64,000 nt of DNA. It comes from Halovulum marinum (GTDB lineage Bacteria; Pseudomonadota; Alphaproteobacteria; Rhodobacterales; Rhodobacteraceae). This document shows positions 1 to 8,363 of this stretch, one piece after another. The notes below the pieces were generated by a model. That model was not told where the DNA came from, did not search any database, and saw nothing but the letters and a program-made list of their open reading frames with translations. Both the position numbers and the translations under genes were made by a program. Positions within the stretch are counted from its first letter, which is position 1, and each line of letters opens with the position of its first letter. The stretch is from positions 472,163-536,162 of the forward strand of contig NZ_WIND01000002.1 of the NCBI RefSeq assembly GCF_009697225.1. The letters run 5' to 3'.

Positions 1-1277
1 ACCGCTGCTGCTGGCGCACGATGCGCATGCTGGCCGGGGTGCGCGAGCTGGCCGGTCCGGACGCCGCACCGCTGGTGGTGCGCCCGCTGCTGCATCCCGC
101 CGCCGTCGCCACGCTGCCGCGGCTGGTGTTCTGGCCGCTGACCGCGATGATCCTGCGGCGCAGGTTCCGCGAACTGAACAAGCTGCCGCACGCCGAGCAG
201 GCGCTGCGCCGCGCCGAGTCGCCCGGTCTGTGCGCGCTCGAGTCGCACCCGCCGTTCTGGCCGCTGCCGCTGTTCCCGGTGTCGCACCACCAGAAGATCG
301 CCACGATCGACGACCGGCTGGTCTACATCGGCGGGCTCGACCTGGACGAGCGCCGCTGGGACAGCCGCGAGCACGACCAGCCGGCGCAGGACACCTGGCA
401 TGACGTCCAGCTGCTGCTCGAGGATGCGGCGCTGGCGCGCTCGGTGCGGGCGCATCTGGACAGCGTGCCGGCGGTCACCGCCGGGCGCGCCGCGCCGCCG
501 CCGGCGCCGGGGCTGCTGCGCACGCTGTCGCGGCGGCGGCGGCACGGATCGCTGGCGCTGGCGCCGAAGACCGTGGTGCGCGACCTGGCGGTGGAGCATT
601 ACCGCCAGGTGCGCCGCGCCGAGCAGCTGATCTACCTCGAGACGCAGTTCTTCCGCGACCTCCGGCTGGCGCGGCGGCTGGCGGCGCGGGCCCGGTCCCA
701 GCCGGGGCTGAAGCTGATCGTGGTGATCCCCGCCGCGCCCGAGGTGGTCGCCTTCACCCAGGCGCCGCCGCTGGACGGGCGGTTCGGCGATTTCCTGCAG
801 ACGCGCTGCCTGATGCGGCTGCGCCGCGCGTTCGGCGACCGGCTGCTGGTCGCCAGCCCGGTGCAGCCGCGCCGGAGCAACGGCGTCGACGCCGGGGCCG
901 AGCGCGCCTCGCTGCGCGGCTCGCCGCTGGTCTACCTGCATTCCAAGGTGTCGATCTTCGACGACCGCGCGGCGATCGTGTCCTCGGCCAACCTGAACGG
1001 CCGCTCGCTGAGCTGGGACACGGAGACCGGCGTCTGCCTGTCCGACCCGGACGAGGTGGCGCAGGTGCGGGCGCGGGTGATGGGGGCCTGGCTGGACGAC
1101 GAGCCGCCCCCCGAGGCGCTGGATCCGGCGACGGCGTTCGGCTACTGGCGCGGGCTGGCGCAGGCGAACGCGCGCTCGGCACCGGCGCGCCGCCGCGGCT
1201 TTCTGGTGCCCTATGACATCCGGGCCGCGCGCGCGACCGCGCTGCCGGTGCCGGGCGCCCCCGAGGAAATGGTCTGA
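1..1277 (+). CDS. Phospholipase D-type phosphatidyltransferase/hydrolase, 5' end outside window
   Basis: The protein carries two HKD-type motifs of the phospholipase D superfamily. Numbered from the ATG at 21, the first is H90-x-K92 followed by an Asp pair at 97/98 and a GG turn; the second is H297-x-K299 with D304 and the SSANLN stretch. Two such motifs form one active site with a phosphohistidine intermediate in this family. The frame stays open from the ATG at 21 back to base 3 with no stop, and the first catalytic motif lies closer to the N-terminus than usual in the family, so the true start is probably left of the window. Substrate (cardiolipin synthesis, phospholipid or other) cannot be decided. 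The 3' end carries a 13-bp tandem duplication spanning the stop codon. Confidence 0.85.
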   Translation, partial: RCCWRTMRMLAGVRELAGPDAAPLVVRPLLHPAAVATLPRLVFWPLTAMILRRRFRELNKLPHAEQALRRAESPGLCALESHPPFWPLPLFPVSHHQKIATIDDRLVYIGGLDLDERRWDSREHDQPAQDTWHDVQLLLEDAALARSVRAHLDSVPAVTAGRAAPPPAPGLLRTLSRRRRHGSLALAPKTVVRDLAVEHYRQVRRAEQLIYLETQFFRDLRLARRLAARARSQPGLKLIVVIPAAPEVVAFTQAPPLDGRFGDFLQTRCLMRLRRAFGDRLLVASPVQPRRSNGVDAGAERASLRGSPLVYLHSKVSIFDDRAAIVSSANLNGRSLSWDTETGVCLSDPDEVAQVRARVMGAWLDDEPPPEALDPATAFGYWRGLAQANARSAPARRRGFLVPYDIRAARATALPVPGAPEEMV

Positions 1278-1288
1278 GGAAATGGTCT
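1263..1288. repeat. 13-bp perfect tandem duplication across the stop codon of the PLD gene
   Basis: The unit GAGGAAATGGTCT occurs twice head to tail (1263-1275 and 1276-1288). The gene's TGA stop is at 1275-1277, at the junction of the two copies. Because the unit is not a multiple of three, the second copy lies out of frame and untranslated. Confidence 0.9.
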
Positions 1289-1378
1289 GAGCGCGCCGGC
1301 GGCTCCGGCCGGTCGCAGCAACGCCTGCCGATGCCGCGGCGGGCGGATACAAGGCCGGCCGCATCGCTTGCAGACACG

Positions 1379-1410
1379 AAAAAGGGCGGACCCGGATGGG
1401 CCCGCCCCTT
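1379..1410 (-). terminator. Rho-independent terminator of the PRC-barrel gene
   Basis: Read on the minus strand, a 10-bp stem GGGCGGGCCC / GGGTCCGCCC (one G-U pair) with a 4-nt loop is followed by five T residues. It starts 24 bases after the stop codon of the PRC-barrel gene, the expected place for its terminator. Confidence 0.85.
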
Positions 1411-1433
1411 CTGCCGTCGGTGAAGGGAATGAA

Positions 1434-2144
1434 TTACCCTTCGTACTCCGGCATGTTCTCCAGTTCCTCTTCGGTCATCGGAACGTAGATCCGGTACTCG
1501 ATTTCGGCTTCGGCCTCGAGCGCGGCGTCACCGCCGGCCGCGGTGTCGGTCACCGCCGTCGGCGCTCCCTCGGTGCCGACCGCAGCGCCGGTGTCCATGG
1601 CCGTATCGGCTTCGGCTTCGGTCTCGAAGCGCAGGTCCTCGAACGCGACCGCGACCGGCTTCTCGCCCAGACCCAGGAAGCCGCCGACGTCGATGATGAC
1701 CTCGGTCACCTGACCGTTGGCATCGAGGATCAGTTCGCCGATCTCGCCGACGCGTTCGTCATCCGACGAGTACACCGGCTTGCCGGTCAGCTCTTCGGTG
1801 TTGATGTCGGCAACATCGAGCATGCCCTCGGTCTCGGCCTCGAGCTCGGTCTCGGTCTCGGCCTGCATGGTCTCGGTCTCGGTTTCGAGCTCGGTCTCGC
1901 CCTCGGCCTGCATGGTCTCGGACTCGGCCTCGACCGCGGTCTCGGAGTCGCCTTCGGCCTGCAGGGTCTCGCCCTCGGCCGAGCCTTCGGTGGTCAGCGT
2001 CGTGCCGCCCTCGGCGGAGGTGTCGCCGGCCTGGACCTGCGTCTCGGCCTCGACCTCGGTCTCGGTGGTCGTGTCCTGGGCAAAGGCGGTACCCGCCATC
2101 AGCGCCATTGCGGTGATGGAGGCGAAAGTCTTGGTCATACGCAT
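1434..2144 (-). CDS. Secreted PRC-barrel domain protein with acidic Glu/Thr-rich repeats
   Basis: A 236-residue protein with a clear signal peptide (about residues 1-22, ending AFA before QD). Residues 23 to about 107 are a low-complexity acidic stretch built from repeated ETMQAE, ETELE and TETE blocks. From about 113 to 175 follows a PRC-barrel (LTGKPVYSSDDERVGEI...), a fold that in many proteins mediates protein or RNA contacts. The tail is again acidic. The chosen ATG at 2142-2144 has GGAG seven bases upstream; a second ATG two codons later is less well placed. It stands alone with its own terminator. Role is unknown; an envelope or periplasmic binding or stress function is a guess from the domain and the signal peptide. 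Confidence 0.85.
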   Translation of the reverse strand: MRMTKTFASITAMALMAGTAFAQDTTTETEVEAETQVQAGDTSAEGGTTLTTEGSAEGETLQAEGDSETAVEAESETMQAEGETELETETETMQAETETELEAETEGMLDVADINTEELTGKPVYSSDDERVGEIGELILDANGQVTEVIIDVGGFLGLGEKPVAVAFEDLRFETEAEADTAMDTGAAVGTEGAPTAVTDTAAGGDAALEAEAEIEYRIYVPMTEEELENMPEYEG

Positions 2145-2284
2145 ATCGTCTCTCCTTTCGAATCCGCCGGTAGCCGGCGTATCGTGACGGAGAAACGCAA
2201 AGACCGGGGCATCGGTTCCGGAACCGCCGCCGGCGTTCGCGAAAATCCGCCCATGCCGAAATTTTCCTTTGAATTCCGACCGCT

Positions 2285-3217
2285 TCAGCCGGAAATCGGC
2301 GGCGGTCGGGTCGGGTCGGGCCGGGACCGCGCGGCGGCTGCGGGCGCCGCCGGCGACAATGTCACCATCGCCAGCCCCGCCAGCAGCAGCGCCGCGCCCG
2401 CCAGCCGGGGCAGGGTCGCCGGCTCGCCCACCACCAGCGTCGCCAGCACCCAGGCGGTCAGCGGCTCGGCCAGCGCCAGCGTCACTGCGGTCGACGCCGC
2501 CAGCCGCCGCAGCCCCCAGGTGTAGAGCGCGTAGGCCAGCGCCGTCGCGCCGACGCCCAGGAACGCCAGCACCGGCCAGACCTCCGGCGCCGCCAGCCAT
2601 GCGGTCGGCGCCAGCGCCAGCACCGGCAGCGTCGCCAGTGCGGCGACGCCGAACGTCGCCGCGGCCAGCGTCGCGGGCGGCGCGCGGTGGCCGATCCGGC
2701 TGGTGGCCAGCGAGTAGGCGGCATAGGCGGCGCCGGCCAGCGCCGCCAGCAGCGCGCCGCCCGCCAGCGCGTCGCCGGTGTCGCCGGTGGCGACCAGCAG
2801 CCCGGCGCCGGCGATCGACAGCGCCTGTCCCGCGGCGCGCCGGCCGCGCGGCAGGCGGCGGGTCGCGGCGACCTCCCAGGCGGTGACCCAGACCGGCGCG
2901 CTGCCGATGGCGATGGCGGTGCCGACGCCGACGCCGGCGCGCAGCACCGCCAGGAAGAACAGCAGGTTGTAGGCGCCGATCGCCAGCCCGGCGAACAGCA
3001 CGCCGCCCGGCGGCAGGCCGCGGAAGGCGGCGCGGGTGGCGGGCGCGGACAGCGCCAGCGCCAGCAGCGCGAGCGCGCCGATTGCCAGCCGCAGCGCGCC
3101 CACCACCAGCGGCTGCCGGTCCGGCGGCAGCGCCGCCTGCAGCGTGCCGGTGGTGCCCCACAGCATCGCCGCCGCGATCACCGCGGCAATTCCCGCCAGT
3201 CGTGCGCCGTCCCGCAT
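2285..3217 (-). CDS. DMT-superfamily EamA-type transporter
   Basis: About 310 residues, almost entirely hydrophobic, with about ten membrane segments in two repeated halves, the pattern of EamA-type drug/metabolite exporters. The N-terminus has the typical first helix (AAAMLWGTTGTLQAALP) and the second repeat begins near ALSIAGAGLLVA. The frame is open further upstream but the extra 53 residues are polar and Arg-rich, unlike the family, so the ATG at 3215-3217 is preferred; its ribosome site (GGCGGGATGGG) is weak. These proteins export or import amino acids, metabolites or drugs in the inner membrane; no substrate can be read from the sequence. Divergent from the neighbouring PagL-type gene. 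Confidence 0.8.
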   Translation of the reverse strand: MRDGARLAGIAAVIAAAMLWGTTGTLQAALPPDRQPLVVGALRLAIGALALLALALSAPATRAAFRGLPPGGVLFAGLAIGAYNLLFFLAVLRAGVGVGTAIAIGSAPVWVTAWEVAATRRLPRGRRAAGQALSIAGAGLLVATGDTGDALAGGALLAALAGAAYAAYSLATSRIGHRAPPATLAAATFGVAALATLPVLALAPTAWLAAPEVWPVLAFLGVGATALAYALYTWGLRRLAASTAVTLALAEPLTAWVLATLVVGEPATLPRLAGAALLLAGLAMVTLSPAAPAAAARSRPDPTRPPPISG

Positions 3218-3336
3218 CTGCCCATCCCGCCCCGTGCCGGGGATGCATAGCGCCGCGCAAGGCCATTGCAAAGCGCTGCGGCCGGGGGTGACTTTGCGCG
3301 CCGAAGCCTCTAGGCCGGTGGGCGAGGCAGACAAGC

Positions 3337-3882
3337 ATGCAAGGGGCGGAAACGGCCATGATCGAGGACGGAACAATCGCGGTGCTGTTCTGGGTGTTCG
3401 CGCTGGGCTCGGCGGCGCTGGATCACGCGGACGGGCTGTTCGAACGCGAGGCGGCGCAGCGCTTCGGCACGGTCAGCGTCGCTGCCGCGCAGATCGACGG
3501 CCGCGATGCCGGCACCGAGGGCCGCGTCAGCTGGTATCCGGGCGTCAGCTACGGCCCGCTGCGCCCGGTGATGGAGATCGGCGCCGGCACCGACGGCGGC
3601 GGCTATGCCGGCATCGGCTTCGCCGTGCAGAAGGAACTCGACCTGGGCCCGGTGCCGCTGTTCCTGGGCATGGAATTCGTGCCGGGGCTGTGGCTGGGCG
3701 ACGCGGCGGACCGGCTGGGCGGGGCGTTCACCATCCGCTCGGGCGTCGAGGTCGGCGTGCGGCTGGGCGCGATGGACGGCGCCCGGCTGAGCGTGGTCAT
3801 GGACCACCGCTCGAACGGAGAGCTGTATTCCGACAACGCCGGCCTGGAGACCGTGGGCCTGCGCCTGCACATGCCGTTCTAG
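3337..3882 (+). CDS. PagL-type lipid A 3-O-deacylase (acyloxyacyl hydrolase family)
   Basis: A 181-residue predicted beta-barrel. The C-terminal signature H157-R-S159-N-G-E-L, with E171 fourteen residues after the His, matches the spacing of the His-Ser-Glu triad of Pseudomonas PagL (126/128/140), and the chain ends in the phenylalanine typical of outer-membrane barrels (LHMPF). PagL removes the 3-O-linked acyl chain of lipid A in the outer membrane. The start is uncertain: ATG 3337 has GAGG about nine bases upstream, ATG 3358 has AAGGGG farther off. The N-terminal hydrophobic segment (TIAVLFWVFALGSAAL) serves as signal sequence with either start. Confidence 0.75.
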   Translation: MQGAETAMIEDGTIAVLFWVFALGSAALDHADGLFEREAAQRFGTVSVAAAQIDGRDAGTEGRVSWYPGVSYGPLRPVMEIGAGTDGGGYAGIGFAVQKELDLGPVPLFLGMEFVPGLWLGDAADRLGGAFTIRSGVEVGVRLGAMDGARLSVVMDHRSNGELYSDNAGLETVGLRLHMPF

Positions 3883-4028
3883 CCGGCCGCGCAAGGCCCG
3901 CGCGCCGGATCGTGCCGCCAGCCGGAGCGTCCGGCCGGAACCCGGCCCGGAGTAGGGGGCGCGGCGCTCTGCGGCCCGATGCCGCGCGAGAGATATGGCG
4001 AAGCGGCGACGCCGCCGGCCTGCGCCCC

Positions 4029-4057
4029 TTGCAGCCGCCGGTCGCCGGCACTATTCC
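4029..4057 (+). promoter_or_regulatory. Candidate sigma-70-type promoter of clpP
   Basis: TTGCAG at 4029-4034 and TATTCC at 4052-4057 are separated by 17 bases, about 70 bases before the clpP start codon. Spacing is ideal and both boxes match consensus in four of six positions; no experimental support. Confidence 0.4.
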
Positions 4058-4126
4058 TTTGGACAAGCAAGCGACGCCACGACATTCCATGACCCGCCCG
4101 GGCGGGCCCCTGAGAGGCAGGACGAC

Positions 4127-4750
4127 ATGACCGATCCGCTTTCCGCTCTGACCAGCTACATCATCCCGACGGTGGACGAGACCACCGCCCGCGGCTCGAT
4201 CCGCTACGACATCTTCTCGCGGCTGCTGAAGGAGCGCATCGTCTTCGTCTCGGGCCCGGTCCACGACGAGATGGCGACGGTGATCGTGGCGCAGCTGCTG
4301 TTCCTCGAGGCCGAGAACCCGAAGAAGGACATCGCGATGTACATCAACAGCCCGGGGGGGATCGTCACCTCGGGCCTGTCGATCTACGACACGATGCAGT
4401 ACATCCGTCCGAAGATCTCGACCGTGTGCATCGGCCAGGCCGCGTCGATGGGCTCGCTGCTGCTGGCGGCGGGCAGCCCCGGCATGCGCTTCGCGCTGCC
4501 GAACGCGCGGATCATGATGCATCAGCCCTCGGGCGGGTATCAGGGCCAGGCCTCGGACATCATGATCCACGCCCGCGAGACCCAGGCGCTGAAGCGCCGG
4601 CTGAACGAGATCTACGTCCAGCACACCGGCCGCAATCTCGAAGAGGTCGAGGCGGCGCTGGACCGCGACAATTTCATGACCGTCGAACGCGCCAGGGAAT
4701 GGGGCCTGATCGACGAGGTCGTCACCAACCGCGCCGGCACCGAAGGCTGA
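4127..4750 (+). CDS. clpP: ATP-dependent Clp protease proteolytic subunit ClpP
   Basis: A 207-residue serine peptidase of family S14. The catalytic triad is visible as S107 (GQAASMGS), H132 (MMHQPSGG) and D181 (LDRDNFM), each offset by exactly ten from E. coli ClpP S97/H122/D171. ClpP forms two stacked heptamers and degrades proteins fed by ClpX or ClpA. The ATG at 4127 has GAGAGG nine bases upstream and gives the usual family length; longer in-frame starts add unrelated Arg-rich sequence. clpX follows after 384 bases on the same strand, the common arrangement. Confidence 0.97.
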   Translation: MTDPLSALTSYIIPTVDETTARGSIRYDIFSRLLKERIVFVSGPVHDEMATVIVAQLLFLEAENPKKDIAMYINSPGGIVTSGLSIYDTMQYIRPKISTVCIGQAASMGSLLLAAGSPGMRFALPNARIMMHQPSGGYQGQASDIMIHARETQALKRRLNEIYVQHTGRNLEEVEAALDRDNFMTVERAREWGLIDEVVTNRAGTEG

Positions 4751-5134
4751 GCGCACGGGGACTGAGCGCGCCGGGGGCGACGATCGCCGATGGCCCGGCA
4801 TTCCGCCCAGGCGCGGCCGCAAGGATCGCGCGCTATTCGAAGCGCGCGGGCCGGCCGGACCGGGGGCCGGATCGGAGGGCGGCTCGGAGGGCGGCTCGGG
4901 GGCTGACCGCAGGGCCGGGACTGCAGAGGGACGACCGCCCGCAACGGGCGCTGACGGAGGGTGTGGCGCAGGACACGGAATCGTGCGATCTGCCGTTGCA
5001 GCCAAGGCAATTTTGGCTCCGTCTCTTGTCAATTCCCGCCGGCCCATGCCTTAATGGCGGGCAGGCGGAACGTTGACTCGGGCTGAGCAGATGCCTCACC
5101 GGCCACCGGGCCACAGGGGCAGAGGAGGAAGCGA
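4751..5134 (+). other. clpP-clpX intergenic region
   Basis: 384 bases without a convincing gene. It holds a 12-bp direct repeat GGAGGGCGGCTC (about 4874-4897) and, at 5025-5048, CTTGTC followed 12 bases later by CCCATG. This resembles a heat-shock (sigma-32) promoter although the spacer is one or two bases shorter than the E. coli norm; TTGTCA at 5026 with CTTAAT at 5050 could instead be read as a sigma-70 pair with an 18-base spacer. Either would give clpX its own promoter. Confidence 0.4.
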
Positions 5135-6400
5135 ATGAGCAAATCAGGCAGCGGCGAGAGCAAGAACACGCTCTACTGTTCGTTCTGTGGCAAGAGCCAG
5201 CACGAGGTCCGCAAGCTGATCGCCGGCCCGACCGTGTTCATCTGCGATGAATGCGTCGAGCTGTGCATGGACATCATCCGCGAGGAAACCAAGTCCAGCC
5301 TGGTGAAATCCTCGGAAGGGGTGCCCACCCCGCAGGAGATCTGCGCGGTGCTGGACGATTACGTCATCGGCCAGGAAGTCGCCAAGCGCGTCCTGTCGGT
5401 GGCCGTGCACAACCATTACAAGCGGCTCAACCACGCCTCGAAGAACCCCGAGGTCGAGCTGTCGAAGTCGAACATCATGCTGATCGGCCCGACCGGCTGC
5501 GGCAAGACGCTGCTGGCGCAGACGCTGGCGCGGATCCTGGACGTGCCGTTCACCATGGCCGACGCCACCACCCTGACCGAGGCCGGCTATGTCGGCGAGG
5601 ATGTCGAGAACATCATCCTCAAGCTGCTGCAGTCGGCGGAATACAATGTCGAGCGGGCGCAGCGCGGCATCGTCTACATCGACGAGGTCGACAAGATCTC
5701 CCGCAAGTCGGACAACCCGTCGATCACCCGCGACGTGTCGGGCGAGGGCGTCCAGCAGGCGCTGCTGAAGATCATGGAAGGCACCGTGGCCAGCGTCCCG
5801 CCGCAGGGCGGGCGCAAGCATCCGCAGCAGGAGTTCCTGCAGGTCGACACCACCAACATCCTGTTCATCTGCGGCGGCGCCTTCGCCGGGCTGGACAAGA
5901 TCATCAGCCAGCGCAACAAGGGCTCGGCGATGGGCTTCGGCGCCGACGTCAAGGACGAGGAGCAGCGCCGCGTCGGCGAGGTGTTCCAGGACCTGGAGCC
6001 CGAGGACCTGCTGAAATTCGGCCTGATCCCCGAGTTCGTCGGCCGGCTGCCGGTGATCGCCACGCTGAACGACCTGGACGAGGACGCGCTGGTCACCATC
6101 CTGACCAAGCCGAAGAACGCCCTGGTCAAGCAGTACCAGCGCCTGTTCGAGATGGAGGACGTGCAGCTGTCCTTCACCGAGGAGGCGCTGACCGCGATCG
6201 CCCGCCGCGCCATCGAGCGCAAGACCGGTGCGCGCGGCCTGCGCTCGATCCTCGAGGAGGTCCTGCTCGACACCATGTTCGAGATCCCGGCGATGCAGGG
6301 GGTCGAGGAGGTGGTCGTCAACGAGGACGCGATCGAGCGCGACGGCGAGCCGCTGCTGATCTACGCCGACAAGAAGCAGGAGCCGGCCAGCGCAGGCTGA
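5135..6400 (+). CDS. clpX: ATP-dependent Clp protease ATP-binding subunit ClpX
   Basis: A 421-residue AAA+ unfoldase. The N-terminal zinc-binding domain has the four cysteines of YCSFC and FICDEC (residues about 10-40), which bind adaptors and substrates. Walker A is GPTGCGKT, Walker B is IVYIDEVDK, followed by sensor and C-terminal domains; the family IGF-type loop that docks on ClpP is represented by [10 protein letters not shown]. Length is normal. RBS GGAGG lies just upstream of the ATG at 5135. It unfolds tagged proteins in the cytoplasm and passes them to ClpP encoded upstream. A strong terminator follows at 6421. Confidence 0.98.
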   Translation: MSKSGSGESKNTLYCSFCGKSQHEVRKLIAGPTVFICDECVELCMDIIREETKSSLVKSSEGVPTPQEICAVLDDYVIGQEVAKRVLSVAVHNHYKRLNHASKNPEVELSKSNIMLIGPTGCGKTLLAQTLARILDVPFTMADATTLTEAGYVGEDVENIILKLLQSAEYNVERAQRGIVYIDEVDKISRKSDNPSITRDVSGEGVQQALLKIMEGTVASVPPQGGRKHPQQEFLQVDTTNILFICGGAFAGLDKIISQRNKGSAMGFGADVKDEEQRRVGEVFQDLEPEDLLKFGLIPEFVGRLPVIATLNDLDEDALVTILTKPKNALVKQYQRLFEMEDVQLSFTEEALTAIARRAIERKTGARGLRSILEEVLLDTMFEIPAMQGVEEVVVNEDAIERDGEPLLIYADKKQEPASAG

Positions 6401-6420
6401 CCGGACCCGACTCGGCAAGG

Positions 6421-6447
6421 GGCCGCCGGAGGTTCCGGCGGCCTTTT
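6421..6447 (+). terminator. Rho-independent terminator of clpX
   Basis: A perfect 10-bp stem GGCCGCCGGA / TCCGGCGGCC with a 3-base loop, followed by five T, 20 bases after the clpX stop. The ridA-like gene begins 20 bases later, so it must have its own promoter or rely on read-through. Confidence 0.92.
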
Positions 6448-6467
6448 TCGTCCGGAGGCACGCGCCC

Positions 6468-6851
6468 ATGGCCCGCCGCACGATTTCCTCCGGCTCCCGC
6501 TTCGAGGCCGAGATCGGCTATTCCCGCGCGGTGGTGTGCGACGGCTGGGTGTTCGTGTCGGGAACGACCGGGATGGACTACGCCACGATGACCCTTGCCG
6601 ACGCCCCCGAGGCGCAGGCGCGGCAGGCGCTGCACAACATCACCGCGGCCCTGGCCGAGGCCGGGGCGACGCTCGACGACGTGGTGCGGGTCGCCTATGT
6701 GCTGCCGGACCGGGCCGATTTCGCCGCCTGCTGGCCCGCCCTGCGCGCCGCCTTCGCCGCCGCGCGGCCGGCCGCCACGATGATCCAGGCCGGGCTGATC
6801 GACCCGGCGATGAAGATCGAGATCGAGGTTACCGCGCGGCTTCGCGCCTAG
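6468..6851 (+). CDS. RidA (YjgF/YER057c/UK114) family protein
   Basis: A 127-residue single-domain protein with the Rid fold pattern: VCDGWVFVSGTTGMD near residues 23-37, QARQALHNITAALAEAGATLDDVVRVAYVL in the middle and a C-terminal IEIEVTA strand. Archetypal RidA hydrolyses reactive enamine/imine intermediates from PLP enzymes using a conserved Arg in a PARS-type motif. Here that site reads RPAATM, without the Arg, so this is probably one of the other Rid subfamilies and deaminase activity should not be assumed. The only nearby operon partner is clpX, behind a strong terminator. Confidence 0.88.
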   Translation: MARRTISSGSRFEAEIGYSRAVVCDGWVFVSGTTGMDYATMTLADAPEAQARQALHNITAALAEAGATLDDVVRVAYVLPDRADFAACWPALRAAFAAARPAATMIQAGLIDPAMKIEIEVTARLRA

Positions 6852-6911
6852 GCTCTGGACCTCGGCCCCCGGCCTCAATAGAAGGGGTGGGAGTTCAACG
6901 AGAGGCACGCG

Positions 6912-7286
6912 ATGAGCCTGCTGGCACAGATATTCACCTGGTGGAACGGCCAGACCATCGGCACCCGCATCTTCACCTCGCGCCACGGCACGAAGGTGGG
7001 CGCGGACGACCAGGGCAACGTGTTTTATCACAGCGCCGACGGCAAGCGACGCTGGGTGATCTACAACGGCGAGGCCGAGGCGAGCCGGGTCAGCCCGGAG
7101 TGGCACGGCTGGCTGCATCACACCTATCAGGCGCCGCCGACCGAGGCGCCGCTGCCGCGCAAGTCCTGGGAAAAGCCGCATGTGCCGAACGTGACCGGCA
7201 CCCCCGCCGCCTACCACCCGCCGGGCAGCCTGTACACCGCGGGCCGGGCGCCGGGGCCGGACTACGAAGCCTGGACACCGGAGTAG
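6912..7286 (+). CDS. NADH:ubiquinone oxidoreductase accessory subunit NDUFA12-like
   Basis: A 124-residue protein with the NDUFA12/B17.2 signature: an N-terminal [18 protein letters not shown], then [27 protein letters not shown] and a proline-rich tail containing [12 protein letters not shown]. In alphaproteobacteria this subunit binds the peripheral arm of complex I on the inner side of the membrane, as in mitochondria. It is first of three closely spaced genes: mlaD begins four bases after its stop. The linkage with mlaD and a DUF2155 gene is typical of alphaproteobacteria. Confidence 0.95.
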   Translation: MSLLAQIFTWWNGQTIGTRIFTSRHGTKVGADDQGNVFYHSADGKRRWVIYNGEAEASRVSPEWHGWLHHTYQAPPTEAPLPRKSWEKPHVPNVTGTPAAYHPPGSLYTAGRAPGPDYEAWTPE

Positions 7287-7290
7287 CGGC

Positions 7291-7746
7291 ATGGCGAATT
7301 CGGTGACCGAGACGCTGCTGGGCGCGGTGGTCCTGCTGACGGCGGCAGGCTTCGCCGTCTACGGCAACCAGACCGTCGGCCTGGGCGCCGGCGGCGACGG
7401 CCGCTACCAGCTGCACGCCAGTTTCAATTCGGTCGAGGGCATCGCCACCGGCACCGACGTGCGCATGGCCGGGGTCAAGATCGGCAGCGTCAGCCGGCTG
7501 GGGCTGAACCCGCAGACCTACCAGGCCGAGGTCGGGCTGGCGATCCGCGACGACATCAAGCTGCCGGAGGATTCCGACGTCAAGATCGCCTCGGAAGGTC
7601 TGCTGGGCGGGAATTTCGTCGAGATCACCCCCGGCGGATCGGACCTGATGCTGGCCGACGGCGACGAGATCCTGCTGACGCAGAGCGCGATCAGTTTCCT
7701 GAACCTGCTGATGAAATTCGTCACCGGCGACAAAGAGGAAGGGTGA
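7291..7746 (+). CDS. mlaD: Outer membrane lipid asymmetry protein MlaD
   Basis: A 151-residue MCE-domain protein: one N-terminal membrane helix (about residues 6-24) and a single MCE domain with GIATGTDVRMAGVKIGSVSRL and the EGLLGGNFVEITPGG segment. MlaD forms a hexameric ring in the inner membrane, part of the MlaFEDB transporter that moves phospholipid between inner and outer membranes. The remaining mla genes are not in this window. The short length is normal for alphaproteobacterial MlaD. Its stop overlaps the start of the following gene by one base. Confidence 0.93.
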   Translation: MANSVTETLLGAVVLLTAAGFAVYGNQTVGLGAGGDGRYQLHASFNSVEGIATGTDVRMAGVKIGSVSRLGLNPQTYQAEVGLAIRDDIKLPEDSDVKIASEGLLGGNFVEITPGGSDLMLADGDEILLTQSAISFLNLLMKFVTGDKEEG

Positions 7747-8363
7747 TGGCGGTGCCTTGCCCGATGCGCGCGGCGCTGGCCGCGCTGGCGCTGTGCGGTG
7801 CGGCGCTGACCGCCGCCGCGCAGGACGTGGACCTGAACGATCCCGGCATCCTGACGCTGCCGCTGGACCAGCTGCCGCGCGGGCCGAACGATCCCGCGCC
7901 GCAGCCCGACGCGCAGCCGCAGCCCGCCGAGGAACAGCCCGACGCGCAGCCGCAGCCCGCCGAGGAACAGCCCGAACCGCGCCCGCTGGACGATCCCTTC
8001 GCCGACGAGCCGCGCGCGCGCCTGCCCGATCCCGCGCCTGCCGGCGCACAGGCGCCGCCGGGCGAGATGCTGGAGGCGCCGAAGGCGCGGCTGCGCGGCC
8101 TGGACAAGCTGAGCAACACGGTCAACGACTTCGAGATTCGCGTCGGCGAGACGCTGGCCTTCAAGCGGCTGGTCGTTACGCTGGCGGCCTGCCGCTACCC
8201 CCGCGGCGATATCACCGAGGAGGCCTATGCCTTCCTGAAGATCCGCGACCGCCGCGAGGAGGAGGACCGGTTTTCGGGATGGATGCTGGCGTCAAGCCCG
8301 GCGCTGTCGGCGCTGGACCATCCGCGCTACGACGTCTGGGTGCTGAGCTGCAACACCGACTGA
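7746..8363 (+). CDS. DUF2155 domain-containing periplasmic protein
   Basis: A 205-residue protein with a signal peptide (about residues 1-25, ending TAAAQ), a proline/glutamine-rich linker of about 60 residues, and a C-terminal DUF2155 domain beginning near [21 protein letters not shown] with two conserved Cys (AACRYP, LSCNTD). The ATG at 7746 shares its A with the mlaD stop TGA and has AGGAAG nearby; a GTG one codon earlier is also possible. The linker contains an 11-residue unit repeated perfectly (see 7902-7967). Function of DUF2155 is unknown to me. Its last 37 bases overlap the convergent aat gene. Confidence 0.88.
   Translation: MAVPCPMRAALAALALCGAALTAAAQDVDLNDPGILTLPLDQLPRGPNDPAPQPDAQPQPAEEQPDAQPQPAEEQPEPRPLDDPFADEPRARLPDPAPAGAQAPPGEMLEAPKARLRGLDKLSNTVNDFEIRVGETLAFKRLVVTLAACRYPRGDITEEAYAFLKIRDRREEEDRFSGWMLASSPALSALDHPRYDVWVLSCNTD
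7902..7967. repeat. 33-bp perfect tandem repeat, two copies
   Basis: Two identical 33-bp units (7902-7934 and 7935-7967) encode [11 protein letters not shown] twice within the linker of the DUF2155 protein; a third partial unit starts at 7968 (QPEP). Copy-number change would keep frame. Confidence 0.93.

Noticed and set aside
1434..3359. Single 641-codon frame on - covering both the PRC-barrel protein and the exporter region
   Set aside because: Only the last 236 codons look like a real protein with ribosome site and signal peptide; the rest is out of frame with the exporter.
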